A DNA stretch of 64,000 nucleotides from positions 2,852,001-2,916,000 of the forward strand of contig JAGVRJ010000001.1 in assembly GCA_019059635.1 (NCBI GenBank), in the 5' to 3' direction. The position numbers and the translations under genes were made by a program. The notes below the pieces were generated by a model. The model made no database searches. It was not told where the DNA came from and saw nothing but the letters and a program-made list of their open reading frames with translations. The DNA is from Proales similis. Its lineage: Eukaryota; Rotifera; Eurotatoria; Ploima; Proalidae. This document shows, in pieces, positions 36,428 to 47,092 of this stretch. Position 1 is the first letter of the stretch; every line of letters begins with the position of its first letter.

Positions 36428-37098
36428 ATGAAATTTGTGCACAGCTTGTTCTTGATGGCACTTGTGCCAGCAGTCTTGATGACCAAGGTGAGTATTTGCC
36501 TTTTTTTTGTGCGTTTTTGATTTTCATTTTTGACAACAACAACAAAAATAACGAAATCGACATTCTTAAAGGATGCGAACGTTGAAAAGAGAAGCCTTGA
36601 CTCGTTAGGTGACAACGAGTTCATCAAGCGGTATTTGGACTCGTTCGGCAACTACGAGTCGATGCGAAAGAAGAATTTCGACACGCTCGGACAGAACGCG
36701 TTCATCAAACGCGGCTTCGACTCGTTGGGCGACCAAGAGTTCATCAAGCGCGCATTTGACACTCTTGGTAAGGCCGACTCGCTTTTGGCATGCCAATGCG
36801 CCATTGTGACCCTAAACGCGGCATTTAAGGAGAACAGCAGTTCATCAAGCGTCAATTCGACACGTTGGGCAGCAATGCGTTCATCAAACGAGGCTTCGAC
36901 TCGTTGGGCGATCATGAGTTCATCAAGAAAGGTCTCGACTCGCTTGGCGGCAATGAATTCATCAAGCGATCGTTTGACTCGCTCGGCGAGAACCAATTTA
37001 TCAAGAGAGCCGACTACAACACTCTACTCGCTCGTCTACAGGCTCTTGATCAAATCGAACATGCCAAACAATATCAAAAGGCTCGTTTCCTCGATTGA
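36428..37098 (+). CDS. Neuropeptide precursor with nine FDSLG-type peptides (orcokinin/pedal-peptide family)
   Basis: Three exons (36428-36487, 36572-36767, 36830-37098) encode 174 residues. The first exon is a signal peptide (MKFVHSLFLMALVPAVLM). The rest is a string of nine related peptides separated by KR, KK or RKK cleavage sites. Examples are SLDSLGDNEFI, NFDTLGQNAFI, GFDSLGDQEFI, AFDTLGEQQFI, GFDSLGDHEFI and SFDSLGENQFI. YLDSFGNYESM is the most divergent copy. A short acidic/basic tail follows. The consensus x-[FL]-D-[ST]-[LF]-G-x-x-x-[FS]-[IM] resembles orcokinin B and pedal peptides, which are non-amidated neuropeptides. None of the copies ends in glycine, so they are not amidated. 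The second intron splits the fifth peptide after its LG. Peptides would be stored in dense-core vesicles and act on GPCRs. Confidence 0.9.
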
Positions 37099-38096
37099 GA
37101 TTCTCACTTTTCTTATTATTTCAAACAGTATCTGACTTGAGCAGCACAGCTTTCAAAACACAAAAGCTAAATAAAGAATAAAGAGGCCACCAGCATCAAT
37201 CGACATCATTCTTATCCACACTCAATGATTTTCGTCATCATTACTATTTAGACAAAATCGATGATCCTTTTCACATTTTACTCTCCTTCATACACTCTTT
37301 TGTGTCTAGTCAATGTTGAAAATAAATATCTAACGAAGTGAGTTTTGGGCTAATTGAAATTTTCACTTGTAACATGCTGATCTCGCGCTAATTCTAAACC
37401 TCCTATGCTTAGAGAGAAGCGGAGAGAGATGAGGAGTGTGCTAAAAGCGGGGATAGGGGCAGATGATTAAATAGTCAAGTCGCCCTAAAATTAAAATTAA
37501 ATGCTCAAGCGGCAAAGTCTGGACGCTCCCACGCATCACCTTCGTCAGGTCAGGCTTCTTTTATAAACGACTCGGGCAAATAAAGGGCTGCAAAGAACTT
37601 CTGAGAATCTCGGTCCGAATAGTTCTGTTTGGCGCTTTGACGCCAATTTTTTATTTGAACAACTTGAAAATATGAGAAACAAAATAAATAAATTCCATAA
37701 TGACCGTTCTAGGCTCTGATTCATGAGAATCGTCATTTGAAGCGCAATACGCGCAAACGCTCAAGTTTGAAGCGATTGGGCTTAACATAAACGCATAATC
37801 GCTCTTATGATGAAATTTAGCTCCTCATTATATGTGTGTGTGTGTGTTGACGACTGTTGAATACAATTGAACTCGCTTCACTCGAAGGGATGAAGAGCGA
37901 GAGAGAGAGAGAGAGACATAGACAGAGGGATAGCGTGAGTGCGAGTGATGTATCTATTTGGGGCAAATGACCGACCGCCCACGGTCATTCAATCATTCGC
38001 CGACATAAGCCGTCATTAATCGAGCCCTAACTCCGCTGTTGTTCAAGATTGCTGTTTCTGCATAGGCTTGTGCATATTGAACAAACGAGCCCTCAA
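37099..38096. other. Spacer between the neuropeptide and RhoGAP genes
   Basis: About 1 kb. Contains the neuropeptide 3' end, a short GT run near 37834 and a GA run near 37900. No gene supported. Confidence 0.55.
37170..37182 (+). terminator. Tandem poly(A) signals of the neuropeptide gene
   Basis: Two AATAAA hexamers (37170-37175 and 37177-37182) about 70-85 nt past the stop. Confidence 0.65.
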
Positions 38097-40477
38097 ATGG
38101 AGTCTGCCATCAATGAGCCAATAGGTATTCATTTTCACTCGCCTGCCGGCCTGAATGAAAAGTAATGCGAATTGTGAGCAGCGAAAGCAAAAAGAGGCGG
38201 CAAAGACGAGGATGCGGGCGAAAAGAGCAACGATGTGCCCGAGCTTGAGTATGACGATGAGTTTGCCAATCTGGTCGCCGACGGTAAGTCTCATTCGTCA
38301 TCTTGATTCACTCGTTCAGTCGTTGCCACCCTCTCCGTGCGATTAAACCACCGTCTCCCGCTCTCCTCTCCTCGTTCATTCTCATCTTCTTTTTTTTTCG
38401 CATTTGCAAAGAATTCGACTTTTGCATGATTGGTAAATGTCTCCAAATTCAATATCAAGCTATTCGCAGAACGCACTAGCATCACTTTGCTCGCTTTTTG
38501 TTTATGAAATTAGCTCAAATTAGCGCTCTACAAGACTTGAAAACTATTAGCCAAATTTAGCTGCTTGATTTGATTTTGCTCAGGCGCCCGATGACTAATC
38601 GAGTTTATTTTGTTTCTGCAAACCTGCAATAGAGGACGCCAGACTGATGCTGGAACAGCTGGGACACGGTGCCACCGAGCACAATCTGAACCAAGACGAG
38701 GACTACGAGACAGAGCTCGGCGCAGTGAGTACGAGCGTCAGAGTTGACATGATCGATTCGGAGAGCGAGCGGCTGGCGGCGCAGATACGCGAGCGGCTCG
38801 ATAGCTTCGGGATTGTTAAAGTTTGCGGCACTGATTTGACCGGTCGACCTATTATTGCGCTATACGCATGCAAACTGCCCGACGCTGCTCATATTCAACT
38901 CGAACGCGACTTGTTTCAAAGCCATCAGCATTTCTTCGACCTCTTGCTAGAGTAATTGCGTTTATTATTTTTTGTTCTCTTTTATTCTTCTCGCTGCTCT
39001 GGCCATGCTTGTTGTTGTTGTTGTTGTTGTTTATTTTCGTGTTTGTTGTGATTTTCAATCAAGACGAGTTACTTACTAATTTCGTTTGGCGCAGAGTGCT
39101 CTCATCTATCCTAGAGCGCTACGTCGAGTCAGAGTACACACTGGTTTATTTTCACTACGGCCTGAAAACCAGCAGCAGTCCGAGCTTCAACTGGCTGATC
39201 AGAGTCTACAAGATGCTCGACAGAAAGTAAGAGATCCGTGCCAATGCTGCTCTCTCGCCACCAAATCGATCATCACTCATTCAAATCTCTCAAAATCAGG
39301 TTCAAGAAAAATCTCAAAGCTTTGTACGTTGTTCATCCGAGCACTTTGTTCAAAGTCATTTGGCAAGTCTTCAGGCCTCTAATAAGGTAATTGCGCTCTC
39401 CAATTTCTACCAAACGACCTTTCAACTCGATCTCGTTCTAGTTCAAAATTCAACCAAAAAGTCGTCTACTGTCGCACACTGCATGAGCTCGGCGTGCTAT
39501 TCGACTTGAAAAAACTCACGATTCCGGACGAGATTTACGAGTAAGCCTTCTCTCTCTCTCTCTTTCTGTTTCAAATTAATTACAAAAACTGGCGAGTAGA
39601 CACGACAAGGAAATAGCGCAATCCACCGAAGTGAGCGCCAAAGCGAGCGCCAATCAAGAAGAGATTGGCCCGTTCCAGCAGTTCGGCGTCAGCCTCGATT
39701 AGTAACTCGAACGTTTCGTCCTTGCACCCACTCGAACTCTGCTAAGCTAATTCGGTGTGAAAAGCATCGCCCAAGCAAACAACGGCGACTGTATTCCGCT
39801 GTGCGTCAAAGAGACGGTCATCTACTTGAGAAAGAGTAAGTCGTCATTGCTGGTCCAAGTCAAGTTTGGAGGCCTTAAAAGTGCGTGAATAAAGACATTG
39901 ACGAGGAGGGTCTATTCCGCAAGTCGGGCGGCTTCCACCGCATCAAAGATATTCAGCGTCTCTACAACTACGGCGAGCCGGTTGCCTACGACAGCTGGGA
40001 ATATCATGTGGCCGCTTGCATTCTAAAGGCGTTCGTCCGTGAGCTGCCTGAGTCACTGTTGCCCGAGTCTTTGTTCAGCGAGATCATGTCTCTGGAAGGT
40101 AAACAACTCGAGCAGGCGCTCAATATTCTGCGTCCATTTTTCACCCACTTGTGCTCAATTCGGTTTCTAATAAAGCGCTGGACACGAGCGACAAAGTTGA
40201 AGTGGCCCGCGACCTGCTGCAGACCAAGCTGAACGCGAACAATTACAAGCTCTTGAACTTTCTGATCGCATTTCTGTCCGAAGTTGCGCAGCATTCGTCC
40301 AAAAACAAAATGGACGCCAGAAATCTGTCGTACGTGTTCGGGCCCAACCTGCTGCGCTTTGGTCTCGAGAACAACACCGGCTTGATGAACATCGAAAAAG
40401 TCAACAGTTTTGTGCAGCTGCTTATCCAGTACCATTCGGAAATATTCCCCATTAGCGCAGAGACGGCTCTAATTTGA
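38097..40477 (+). CDS. ARHGAP1-like protein: CRAL-TRIO/BCH domain plus RhoGAP domain
   Basis: About ten exons: 38097-38124, 38179-38283, 38633-38951, 39095-39226, 39300-39386, 39442-39540, 39600-39701, 39765-39835, about 39882-40098 and 40176-40477. The first half has a Sec14-like lipid-binding fold with LVYFHYGLKTSSSPSFN, NLKALYVVHPSTLF and HELGVLFDLKK. A linker with QQFGVSLD follows. The RhoGAP domain contains EEGLFRKSGG with the arginine finger, AACILKAFVRELPESLL, NLSYVFGPNLLR and the end LIQYHSEIFP. The layout matches ARHGAP1/p50RhoGAP, a cytosolic GTPase activator for Cdc42/Rho. The first small exon is inferred from phase only. The join between the eighth and ninth exons does not keep frame with a standard GT-AG pair: the donor GTAAGT leaves one extra base. 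See findings. Confidence 0.87.
39009..39031. repeat. GTT trinucleotide repeat in an intron
   Basis: Seven to eight GTT units inside the third intron of the RhoGAP gene. Confidence 0.85.
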
Positions 40478-40959
40478 ATGATTTTAACAGAGACAGGCTA
40501 TCTGGCCGAGCGACTCGCTCTTGTCTCGTCTGGTGTCTATTTGCCTGTATTTGTCGCGTAATCAGATTTCTTTCAAATCACATTTTTGTTTCCTTTTGCC
40601 AATTGCCCATAAACTTTCCTAAAACCTAAAGTTTGTGCTCTCCATCGACTTGCATCAGGGAAATGCCAAATTCGGGGAGGCAATTTCAGGGCGTTATTTG
40701 GTTTATTCGTTTCAAAAGAAAAAAACTAATTTTTGCTTCATCTTTGTCTCTCTTTTTTTTTTGTTGTTTTCGAATTTTGAGCTAATCATTTGGCTATAAA
40801 TCAAACACCGATTTCAAATTCTGAAAGTATGGATGTAAACTAATTTTGGCTTTAACTTTGAAATTAATCAAGCTGCTCTGTATGAGACGAGAATAGGACG
40901 AGCTGTCTGGCTAGCATACTTGGATAACACATCTCGAATAGAAGGTTTAGAACTAGTGT
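40478..40959. other. Convergent 3' spacer between RhoGAP and aldolase
   Basis: About 480 bp of AT-rich DNA between two facing stop codons. It contains only 3' UTR-like sequence and poly-T runs. Confidence 0.6.
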
Positions 40960-42172
40960 CTAGTAGTTTCTGTTGGCCTCATAGAGCGATTCGCCTCCAG
41001 CGCTGCCAGTCGCACCACCAGTGTATTTGCCGAGGGCGGCGGCTCCGTTGGCCTTCAAAGAAAAAAAACCAATCCGTGAAACTGTCCGTGCTGGCGAAAG
41101 GAAAAAAAGAGGCGGCTAATTACCCGAGCCCGCTTGAGAAGATCTTGCTGGGCAGCGACAACGTTCTCGGGCTTTCCTTGCCACGCAGCCAACACGCTGG
41201 CCTGCAGAGCGCGACCAAAGCTGAAGGTGAGCGCCCAAGGACGAGGGATATCGCTGATTTGGTTGATGGCGTTCAAATTGATTGAAGCCTCTTCTTCTGA
41301 CTGGCCGCCAGACAAGAAGGTGACACCTGGCACAGCAGGCGGCACACCGCGGCTCAAAGCTCGAACGGTAGCTCGAGCGATCTCAATATTCGACGGCTTG
41401 TTGGGGCACGAGAAGCCAGCGGTCACCATGTTGGGCTTGAGCAAAGTGCCCTCAAGGTAGACGTGGTGATCGCTTAGCGCCTTGTAGCAGGCGGCCAACA
41501 CCTTCTCAGTCACTTGCTGGCAAGTGGCCAGGTCGTGTTCGCCGTCGGGCAGAATCTCAGGCTCAACAATGGGCACAATTCCGTTCTGTGAATTGATTCG
41601 ATCAATCGCGCTCATTTCACAAACCGAATCAGCGCAACACTCACCTGTTGGCAGATAGAAGCGTAGCGAGCGAGAACGTTGGCATTCTCAATGATGGCAA
41701 GCTGGGATGGCAGGTTCTTGCCAATCTTGAGAGCACATCGCCACTTGGCAAAGTCAGCGCCATTCTGCTTGTAGTGGGCGCATCGAGCGCTCAGGTCGTC
41801 CAGTCCTTGGGTGGTCGTCTCGCCATCAGTGCCCGCCAGTGGAACAAGGCCCTTGTCTACTTTGATGCCAGGGATGATGCCACGAGACTTGAGCAGCTGC
41901 GGGAACGGAGTGCCGTCATCGGCCTTTTGGTGAAACGTCTCGTCGAAGAGAATAACGCCGGACAAATGGTTGGAGAGCTCAGCGTCGCCGGTGAACAGGA
42001 GCTGTCGATAGGCGCGTCGGTTCTCTTCAGTGTTCTCCAAATTGATGCTGGCCAAACGCTTGCCAATGCTGGCGGTCGACTCGTCGGCGGCAAGAATTCC
42101 CTTGCCTGGCGCAACGACTGCCTTGGCAATTCGAGCCAGCTCTTCCTCTTGGGCAGGAGTCAAGTACGGCAT
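40960..42172 (-). CDS. Class I fructose-bisphosphate aldolase
   Basis: Three exons (42172-41645, 41585-41124, 41052-40960) encode 360 residues, near the usual 363. It begins [16 protein letters not shown]. Class I active-site landmarks are present: [44 protein letters not shown] and the Schiff-base lysine in [23 protein letters not shown] follows. The C-terminus ends in tyrosine (ANRNY), as required for full activity. The enzyme splits fructose 1,6-bisphosphate in glycolysis. The start follows an A-rich leader and a TATA box about 100 bp upstream, as expected for a strongly expressed gene. Several open frames on the other strand across this gene are shadows of its biased codon use. Confidence 0.97.
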
Positions 42173-42272
42173 TTTCACTTTTTTAGCTTTAGAAATTTTC
42201 TAAAGCACAAACAGAAGCGAAAAAAAAATAAAACGATTGAGAATTGCGATGGCGTCAGGGTTTTACAAGAGT

Positions 42273-42279
42273 TTTTATA
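42273..42279 (-). promoter_or_regulatory. TATA box of the aldolase gene
   Basis: TATAAAA read on the minus strand, 101 bp upstream of the aldolase start codon. Position and sequence fit a focused promoter with a short 5' UTR. Confidence 0.65.
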
Positions 42280-42371
42280 TCGCAGCTGCCTGCTATCCTG
42301 CTCAGCCATGTTAAGTTTCCAGGCAATGTTTCATGAAAGAGCGAAATGCGTTATTGGCTTTCAAAGCTTAG

Positions 42372-42397
42372 ACACACACACACACACACACACACAC
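42372..42397. repeat. CA dinucleotide microsatellite
   Basis: Thirteen AC units about 100 bp upstream of the aldolase TATA box. Confidence 0.92.
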
Positions 42398-43265
42398 AGA
42401 CGAACAAAGAGGCGCAGAATTACTAGCGCGCTCCGACATAAACTACGGAACGCTCTGACGCTACTTATGAAGCACACACGTCAGCTAAGAGATGTGCCTT
42501 GGATAAGCATTCGGCTGGCGCCTGATCTTGCTTATGGAAGCGAAATTATTACTCAAATGCCTGATTGGACGCCAGAAGCATAATTATTTTCACTTAATCA
42601 ACTTGGATTGCATTAATTTGTATTCGTTTGTCGAGTTTCAATGTTGCAACCGCACAATAATAGGCCTCAAGTGTTTCAAATTGCGGAAAAGATCTTACTC
42701 AACCGAACTGGCGGCCTTGTTTTAATAATTTTAAAGCTTCTATGCCACCAATAGTTGCTGCTCTCTAGGCGCTCTTTTCTATTTGTTGATTACTCGGCGT
42801 GTTAAATTCACTTCCAAAGGCAAACAGTGTTTCATCAAGTCACAGCTTTCAGTTCTTTTGTTTTTTTTTCTCGGGGGAGGAAAGGAAATTCAAATTTTCA
42901 AAGGTCTGTATGAAGCCTTCTATTTAGGGGGCTTGGGAGAATTATGATTTAAATCGTTTTGAGTTTTTTAATATTTTATTTTATTGCAGCTGACGACGAA
43001 GCCGACCAAGAAGCAGCCGATCGTCGTACTTTTGTCAGAACCAGGCCGAGTGACTTCCTCGTTGATTGATGCTTATCGAGAGTTGTCATTTGAGACCAGT
43101 ACGCTCAATAGTCGATATTGACGGGCAATGATTCATTGGACAGCGATAATAATTAAATTTGGAAGCCGAAATGCGCGTTGGGTGAGATGAGTGAGATTTA
43201 CGAGCAAAAGAAAGAAATTATTTCAAACAAAACAAAAACATCAAGAAAAGATGAAAAGTTTCCCC

Positions 43266-43287
43266 TTGTTGTTGTTGTTGTTGTTGT
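43266..43287. repeat. GTT trinucleotide repeat
   Basis: Seven GTT units in a purine-rich spacer. Confidence 0.85.
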
Positions 43288-44714
43288 GATGCGGTGTTGT
43301 CATAAGAGGCAAAGGCAAGAAAACAAGAAGAAAAGACGAGTCACATAAAAAAAGCAAAATTGAAATAAAAGAGAGCCAAAATGAAAGAGAGCGAAGAAAA
43401 AAGGAGCTGGATGACGCATTTGACTTGTCCAAATGATCAGTCAGCTAGTCAATCAAATTAGAGACTTGGCCTGTTCGTGTGTTGCTTTGACGCGCTTGAG
43501 GTGAATTTGACCGGCCATTTAATAGAAGAACACGGTCAACAGCGCTTAAGTTTATTAATTCTGGCCACTAGATAAATCTCGTCTCACGCGTACCTATATA
43601 TGTGCAAGAATGCACGCTCAGAACGCATTGTCTTATTTTCTTTTAATTAAATTTGAGTTTTATGGCTTTGAGTGTTTGCACATTAAAAATAAAAAAAAAG
43701 AGAAGTTGACTCGTTCGAAACGAAGCTAGAAGGCAGAGCGATGCACAGCCAAGCCAAACGAGGACAAAGCTACAGGCCTACATGTGGGGTGGGCATCTAG
43801 CTCAGGGAACACGATCGGGGCCGACTAGAGTTGTGAGCAAAATGAGCAACGAACAATTGAATGAATGTTTGCATTGAGGAAAGAGAGCGCGAGAGATAGT
43901 CAGGCAGAGGTGGTGGTGGCCTCGCATGGCTGGCAGATGATGAATGTCAAATTTCTCCAAGCCGCCATCAAACCATTGACCCAACATGGCATTAATCGAG
44001 TCGGTCAAGCTTGACCACGCATTCGACTCTCTCTACACGACAACTATTATTATTAACGACGCAAACTCGTTTCTAGCCTCACTTTCATCTTTTTCTCCTC
44101 TAATTTTGTTTTACATTTTCAAGTTTGCTGCGCTCGAGTTCGGCACAGTCTTATTGCCGAAAAGTTCGATCTTGTTCAACGCTTGGGTCCGATTTCTCGT
44201 TCGACACTTCGACCTACCTGCTCTGCATGCAGGTCTGAGTTCGTGCCTAGCCTCTATTCCAGCTTTGATCGCATTCACATCCGTCAAATTAGAACGCGTA
44301 AACGCGACCTTCGCAACTTCTAATTTATCTAATTGACGAGGCCTAATGCGAATCAAATTTGCTACATTCCAAATGAGCCACCTCAATAACCCAGAAATAT
44401 TTTAATTCTATCAATGCGATGCGAACTGAATCTCGAATCTTGGTATTTTATCCTTCTCTCCATCTCGGCTTGGCGCTTTCTGCCTCCTCTTCCTCCTCTA
44501 TACACTACAGATTCGATCCCCTTTCTCTCTCTCTCTTTCTACATGTTCAGAGCTTTATCTAGATTCGTGTGTGAATTACATCGTAAGCCAATTAGGAGCA
44601 GATCAAATAGCTCAGCGCAAGAGCAACTGAAGCAAACAAGTAGCCAGTGTCAGTCAGCAAGTCGCATCAGACAAATTCGCTTTGACACAGACGCACCAGA
44701 TCGGATTGGCCAAC

Positions 44715-46670
44715 ATGAGCGATTTCTATTATTCTCAATTTAACCAAAATCCTTATAATCAAGCGGCGGCGGCCTACAACAACGTAAGTAATGCATAAAT
44801 TGACTGCAGCTCACCACTCTTAATTAGGCAAGTGGTGGTGGTGGCGGCAAAGTTTCAGTGACTTGAATTTATTGCACGAAAACTATTTGCCATTATTCAT
44901 TTATTCGCCCCTCTCAGCTTGGCTCACTCTTTTGCCTATAAATTCGAACGCAATCGACCGCCTCCTCTAATTAAAACAACTCACCTCACTTCACTTAGTT
45001 TCTCTTTCATTTTACATTCGCTGGCAAGTTTTGCTCTTCTTCTCTAAATCCATTTGAGGTCGACATATTCTCATCATCGAGAATCTTCTCTCTGCCCAAA
45101 ATCGAAACTGACTAACGTCCAAATCTGCTAGAACAACATGGCCTTCTACAACTCAATCTCGATTCCGGCTAGTATGGTGCCAATCGACCTGCAGGCACCG
45201 TATGCGGTCTACAACCTGATTCCAAATCCGGCAGCCGAGCAGCAAGGCTTCTATGTTTGTAAGTTGTCGACTCTAAACGTGCCGAAAGAGAAAATTTTTT
45301 CAAAAATTGCCGTGTAGATGAGCCAGTCCAAGCTGCGAACGCATCAGCATACAACAACGATTACAGCGACGAGATCGATGAGGAGGATCAGTTCGCCGAC
45401 GGCACGGGCAGTCCCGACCTTGAGGAGATCTTGCGCCAGAACGACGAAGTATGGAGAGCCTATCAGACCGGCGAGTACGAGGTCAAGCAGATAAACGAGA
45501 ATCAAAAGAGAAAAATAGTTTTGAAGCAGCGATCAAAAGACGGCGAGAAGTCTGATTACAGAATCAGAAAGTTCAGAGTGGAAATCACTCGTCAGGCGCA
45601 GGGCGGTCAGCGAAGAGCCAATCCGGCTGCGAGAAGCGGCAAAAAAGACGACCATTTGCTGCTCGTCTCGTATGGCAGTAACAACCAGCCGCAGATTCAG
45701 TGCATTCCACAGCCACAGCCTCAATGCCAGCCTCAGTATCAAGTTCAGTACCAGCCAGAGTATCAGCCAGAGCCAGAGCCGGCCAGAGAGTCTGTTCTAG
45801 AGACTGAGATTGACGTTGAGAACTTCAATCAGGCACCTCCGACCTACGTCCATGAGTTCATTCAGAGACCACAGTCCGAAGTGCAGCAAGATCCGTGCGG
45901 CTGCTCGTCACCAGAATCTTCATCATCGTCGTCTTCATCGTCGATCGGCACCGGATTCGACAGCCGAACTGAGAACAGCTATCAAAACAACGCCTCAGCT
46001 CGCCGATCCAGCCAAGCTTCGAGCAGACGCGAGAGACGCATCGAGCTCGTCGAGCCCGTGCTCGATCCGAACGTTTCTCGAGACGTGCCCGAATTCGTCC
46101 AGGACTCATTCGACGACGATTACGCCAGAGAGTTTGCTCCACGCCGCACCGGCGACAGCCGCGTCTCGAGCGCTCTTTCGGGCAGTGTCAGACGAGCCTT
46201 GAACGAGTTCGATGGTCGTTCGTCCGGACAGGGCATGTCCGTCGGAACTCCAGTCAGCTCTGGCTCTCTTCCAGCTTCAAGACCCTCGTCACGACCAGTA
46301 ACTCAAACTGGCCTGTCAGGAGGCACTCCGATCGGCACTCCGGCTTCATACGAAACAATTGCATTGTCCGAGTACTCTGGTGACGCCCGATTTGAGAACC
46401 AGCCTGCATCAGGCGCCTATGCTTCAGTGTCCTCGCGAGGTAAGCCTTCTTCACTCCTGTCCATTCACTCCACAATTCAACCGAACGCCTTTTTCTTCAG
46501 CTTCGCAGATCAGACAGAGCGGTAGCCGCATTCAGCGCAGCAGCAACAACGTTAGCGGATCGAATCTGATTTCAAACTCAAAAGTAACAAACGATAGTCA
46601 ATCTGCTTTTAGCGGCTATGCAGCGCTTTCCAAAAGTGAAGTCACTAATTCGGCTCTGAACGCTCATTAA
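44715..46670 (+). CDS. Unrecognised low-complexity protein with Q/P repeats
   Basis: Four exons (44715-44783, 45132-45258, 45318-46439, 46501-46670) with consistent phases give 495 residues. No known domain is recognised. The N-terminus is Y/N/A-rich (MSDFYYSQFNQNPYNQAAAA). Next comes an acidic patch (DEIDEEDQF) and then the only compact-looking segment, about residues 120-180, beginning LEEILRQNDEVWRAYQTGEY and including RIRKFRVEITRQ. A Q/P/Y repeat tract (QPQPQCQPQYQVQYQPEY) and long S-rich, disordered stretches follow to the end. It could be an RNA-associated, cytoskeletal or condensate-forming protein, but nothing fixes this. Its reading frame is supported by consistent splicing and by coding-like codon use over 1.1 kb. 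Confidence 0.8.
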
Positions 46671-47092
46671 GCTCTGGCCAGTTTAGAAAAGTCAAAAAAA
46701 AAAAAAGAAAAAGAAACATCAGCCAGAGCCGATGAACTTGCTTCCATTCTCCCTATTATTTAAAGACCAAATTTGGACCAAGAACGCAATTTGTTCTGTG
46801 ATTTTCACCGCTGCTAATGCTCACATTGGTCTGACGCTCTCGAAGAACTGTTGCTTGAGACCTGCTCTCTGCTTGTTAAAGCTCGATTGAGGAGTATTAC
46901 TTAATTTAGACACTTTTTCAGAGATCAAGCCATGCAAGGAGATACTACTAAACTGACCAGAGCCACTCATAATTATTCTTTTTCTTCTCCTTCTCATAAC
47001 TCTCCTTGAGTCCAATTACATAAGAATACTCATTTCAAACGCCTCAATTTCATCTCTTCTTTTTTTTTGTGAACCAAAAAAAAAAGCAGACA
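46671..47092. other. Spacer between two unrecognised genes
   Basis: About 420 bp with A-runs after the stop of the upstream gene. No supported gene. Confidence 0.5.

Larger units (their letters stand above)
42173..44714. other. 2.5-kb spacer upstream of aldolase and of the Q/P-rich gene
   Basis: No supported gene. It contains a CA array, a GTT repeat and an acceptor-like site near 42990 followed by a 25-codon open tail. It also has ATG-to-stop open frames on both strands at 43.8-44.4 kb (a 116-codon frame at 43986-44336 on plus), which I cannot support as genes. Confidence 0.5.

Noticed and set aside
41648-42583. A 311-codon open frame on plus
   Set aside because: It overlaps aldolase in antisense and reflects that gene's biased codons; the remainder past 42180 is repetitive.
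43986-44336. A 116-codon ATG-to-stop frame with hydrophobic stretches
   Set aside because: An equally long frame runs on the opposite strand and neither has domain-like sequence, promoter or poly(A) support.
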